From: Deltaproteobacteria bacterium | GTDB lineage: Bacteria; Bdellovibrionota_B; Oligoflexia; Oligoflexales; CAIYRB01 | Direction of reading: 5' to 3' | Assembly (NCBI GenBank): GCA_016874735.1 | Contig: VGTI01000004.1 | Location: forward strand, 62,001 to 126,000 | DNA length: 64,000 nucleotides | Part shown: piece after piece, positions 62,813-64,000 of the stretch | Layout of the letters: each line of letters opens with the position of its first letter | Numbering within the stretch: position 1 is the first letter of the stretch | The notes under the pieces: model-generated | What the model was told of the DNA's origin: nothing | The model's database searches: none | Seen by the model: only the letters and a program-made list of their open reading frames with translations | Position numbers and translations under genes: made by a program

Positions 62813-64000
62813 CTAGGTGACGCAATAGCGCCCAAAGAGCCGGCCTCTCCACCTAGATCGGCGCCGTTATCGTCATCTATCGGCATTTCGGAGGCTGGCG
62901 CAGTATTTGCTCCTGCCACGGGCGGAGTCATACTTGCGAAAACGCTCACCGGCACGTGATAAATGACATCTGTACCCGCGCGGCGCACGAGGTAGTTTGC
63001 ATTATCACTTTCAATCTTGAATACGTCGATTGATAGGGGTTTTTTCTTAGGATCGTCATATCCTAGGACGATATGATGCAGCGGAGCTGACCCTAGATTC
63101 TTGGCCTCAGGAGCTGACGGGGGAATAAACTTGTCAGTTTTGGCAAACTCTAAATCTACTACAAACGCGCGAATATGAGGCAAGTCAGAAGGCTTGTCTT
63201 TCACGTCTAACTTGAGAATCCCCTTTTCATCGAACTTTTCAGAATCACTCGAAGCGTACCAACTTCCCGCAATATTTTTATAGAGCTGTCCATCGATTGA
63301 AATAGACTTGGCACTTACCATGTCCGATTCTAATATCCGCCTGTTGCGAAAATCCATAATGTCACGCTTGTATTTGTCCCTTAGACCGTCACCTAATTCG
63401 TAAAGTGTGGGCTTTTGGTCAACAGAGGCGAATACTTTACCACCAAATTCTAGAAATTTAATTTCAGTTGGCACTCCGTTATCCGCATTGAGAACAACTG
63501 AGACTTCAGGCATGGTCAGAGCTGCTTTTAGAGTATCGTCCGGCGTGTCCACAAAGTTAGAGGCTCTTAGGTTGCCAAGATCTTCGACAAATTCCCGAAC
63601 TGCGACACTGTCCGCCTGTAATTGTTCTGGAGCAACGATAGAATACTTGCCATCCACTCGGGGGAGCACGATTTCGGGCTCGCCGCGACGCTGATACCGT
63701 AGCGACTTCAACCTAGACTCATCAATTTTAACGATAGTCTTATCTCGGAATTCTGCTGCTGTTTTAGTGGTGGATACGAGAATGTGCTGACTCCCGATAT
63801 ATACTTTGTCGCTGTCACTGGTACGAAAGTATACCTCATAGCCTATTGGAGCTTTTTCCCCAATAAAGAGGGTCCAATCTGAGGGGTTTTGCCCTGAAGT
63901 CCTCATCCTTATAAAACGTTTCGGATGCGCAAGCCCGTAATCGGCCCAGCGACTTTTGTCATCACTTACCACCTTGGCAAAAGAGTAGCCCGTAACAGTC
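62809..64000 (-). CDS. DUF4340-like protein, N-terminus cut by window edge
   Basis: At least 397 residues; the frame stays open through 64000, so the listed start is the window edge and not a start codon. It contains repeated beta-rich units with short motifs such as YGLAHPKRFIRM, WTLFIGEKAPIGYEVYF and DKVYIGSQHIL, the pattern of DUF4340 proteins (often beside gliding or ABC export genes). The C-terminus is acidic and Ala/Pro/Gly-rich. Function unknown; probably anchored in the inner membrane by the missing N-terminus. Confidence 0.7.
   Translation of the reverse strand, partial: TVTGYSFAKVVSDDKSRWADYGLAHPKRFIRMRTSGQNPSDWTLFIGEKAPIGYEVYFRTSDSDKVYIGSQHILVSTTKTAAEFRDKTIVKIDESRLKSLRYQRRGEPEIVLPRVDGKYSIVAPEQLQADSVAVREFVEDLGNLRASNFVDTPDDTLKAALTMPEVSVVLNADNGVPTEIKFLEFGGKVFASVDQKPTLYELGDGLRDKYKRDIMDFRNRRILESDMVSAKSISIDGQLYKNIAGSWYASSDSEKFDEKGILKLDVKDKPSDLPHIRAFVVDLEFAKTDKFIPPSAPEAKNLGSAPLHHIVLGYDDPKKKPLSIDVFKIESDNANYLVRRAGTDVIYHVPVSVFASMTPPVAGANTAPASEMPIDDDNGADLGGEAGSLGAIASPS

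Noticed and set aside
1-64000. CRISPR arrays, prophage, transposases, rRNA, known riboswitches
   Set aside because: I saw no regularly spaced direct repeats, no integrase or transposase frames, no rRNA and no recognisable riboswitch in the window.

Overview
This is a stretch of bacterial chromosome from a Gram-negative (diderm) organism. Outer-membrane beta-barrels, lipoproteins, an LptF/G-family permease, a LolD/FtsX-type ABC system, MurJ and complex I all point that way. The gene styles (mfd next to parvulin chaperones, HD-GYP, M13 peptidase, secY-adk-infA-rpmJ order) suggest a lineage near Bdellovibrionota/Oligoflexia or other former deltaproteobacteria. That placement is inference; no rRNA is present to settle it. 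Coding density is very high: after start correction no gap exceeds 300 bases, and the longest (16328-16585) is a divergent promoter region.

Layout. 1-6161 (minus): one co-directional transport operon, read as fused NitT/TauT-type permease, its ATPase, a cytochrome c protein, an outer-membrane barrel, a LolD-like ATPase and an FtsX-like permease cut by the window edge. 6316-7869 (plus): a GT-C-like membrane protein. 7872-10752 (minus): xylA and xylB. 10803-14126 (minus): a lipoprotein gene and a ParA/ParB pair, preceded at 14218-14268 by two mirror-image 15-bp palindromes. 14285-19567: an M13 metallopeptidase, a hybrid histidine kinase and tRNA-His. 19684-26658 (minus): an unknown exported protein coupled to a probable outer-membrane protein, an HD-GYP protein, an SH3 lipoprotein, an LptF/G permease and a lipoprotein. 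26811-41580 (minus): a single S10-spc-alpha ribosomal supercluster of 29 genes ending in a clear terminator; rplX (L24) is missing from its usual place between rplN and rplE. 41761-42507 (plus): an exported unknown. 42534-52861 (minus): SurA-like and PpiC-like chaperones, mfd, both subunits of DNA topoisomerase VI, a MazG-like hydrolase and gpsA. 52936-60367 (plus): nuoA-H-J-K-L-M-N, exactly the seven membrane-arm subunits of complex I. 60371-64000: murJ, an Lgt-family gene and a DUF4340-like gene cut by the right edge.

The points most worth a second look are the bacterial topoisomerase VI operon joined to mfd, the missing rplX, the membrane-arm-only nuo operon, the palindromes beside an unusual ParAB pair, and the transporter/cytochrome/outer-membrane operon at the left. 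About a third of the ribosomal supercluster genes appear to start with GTG or TTG.
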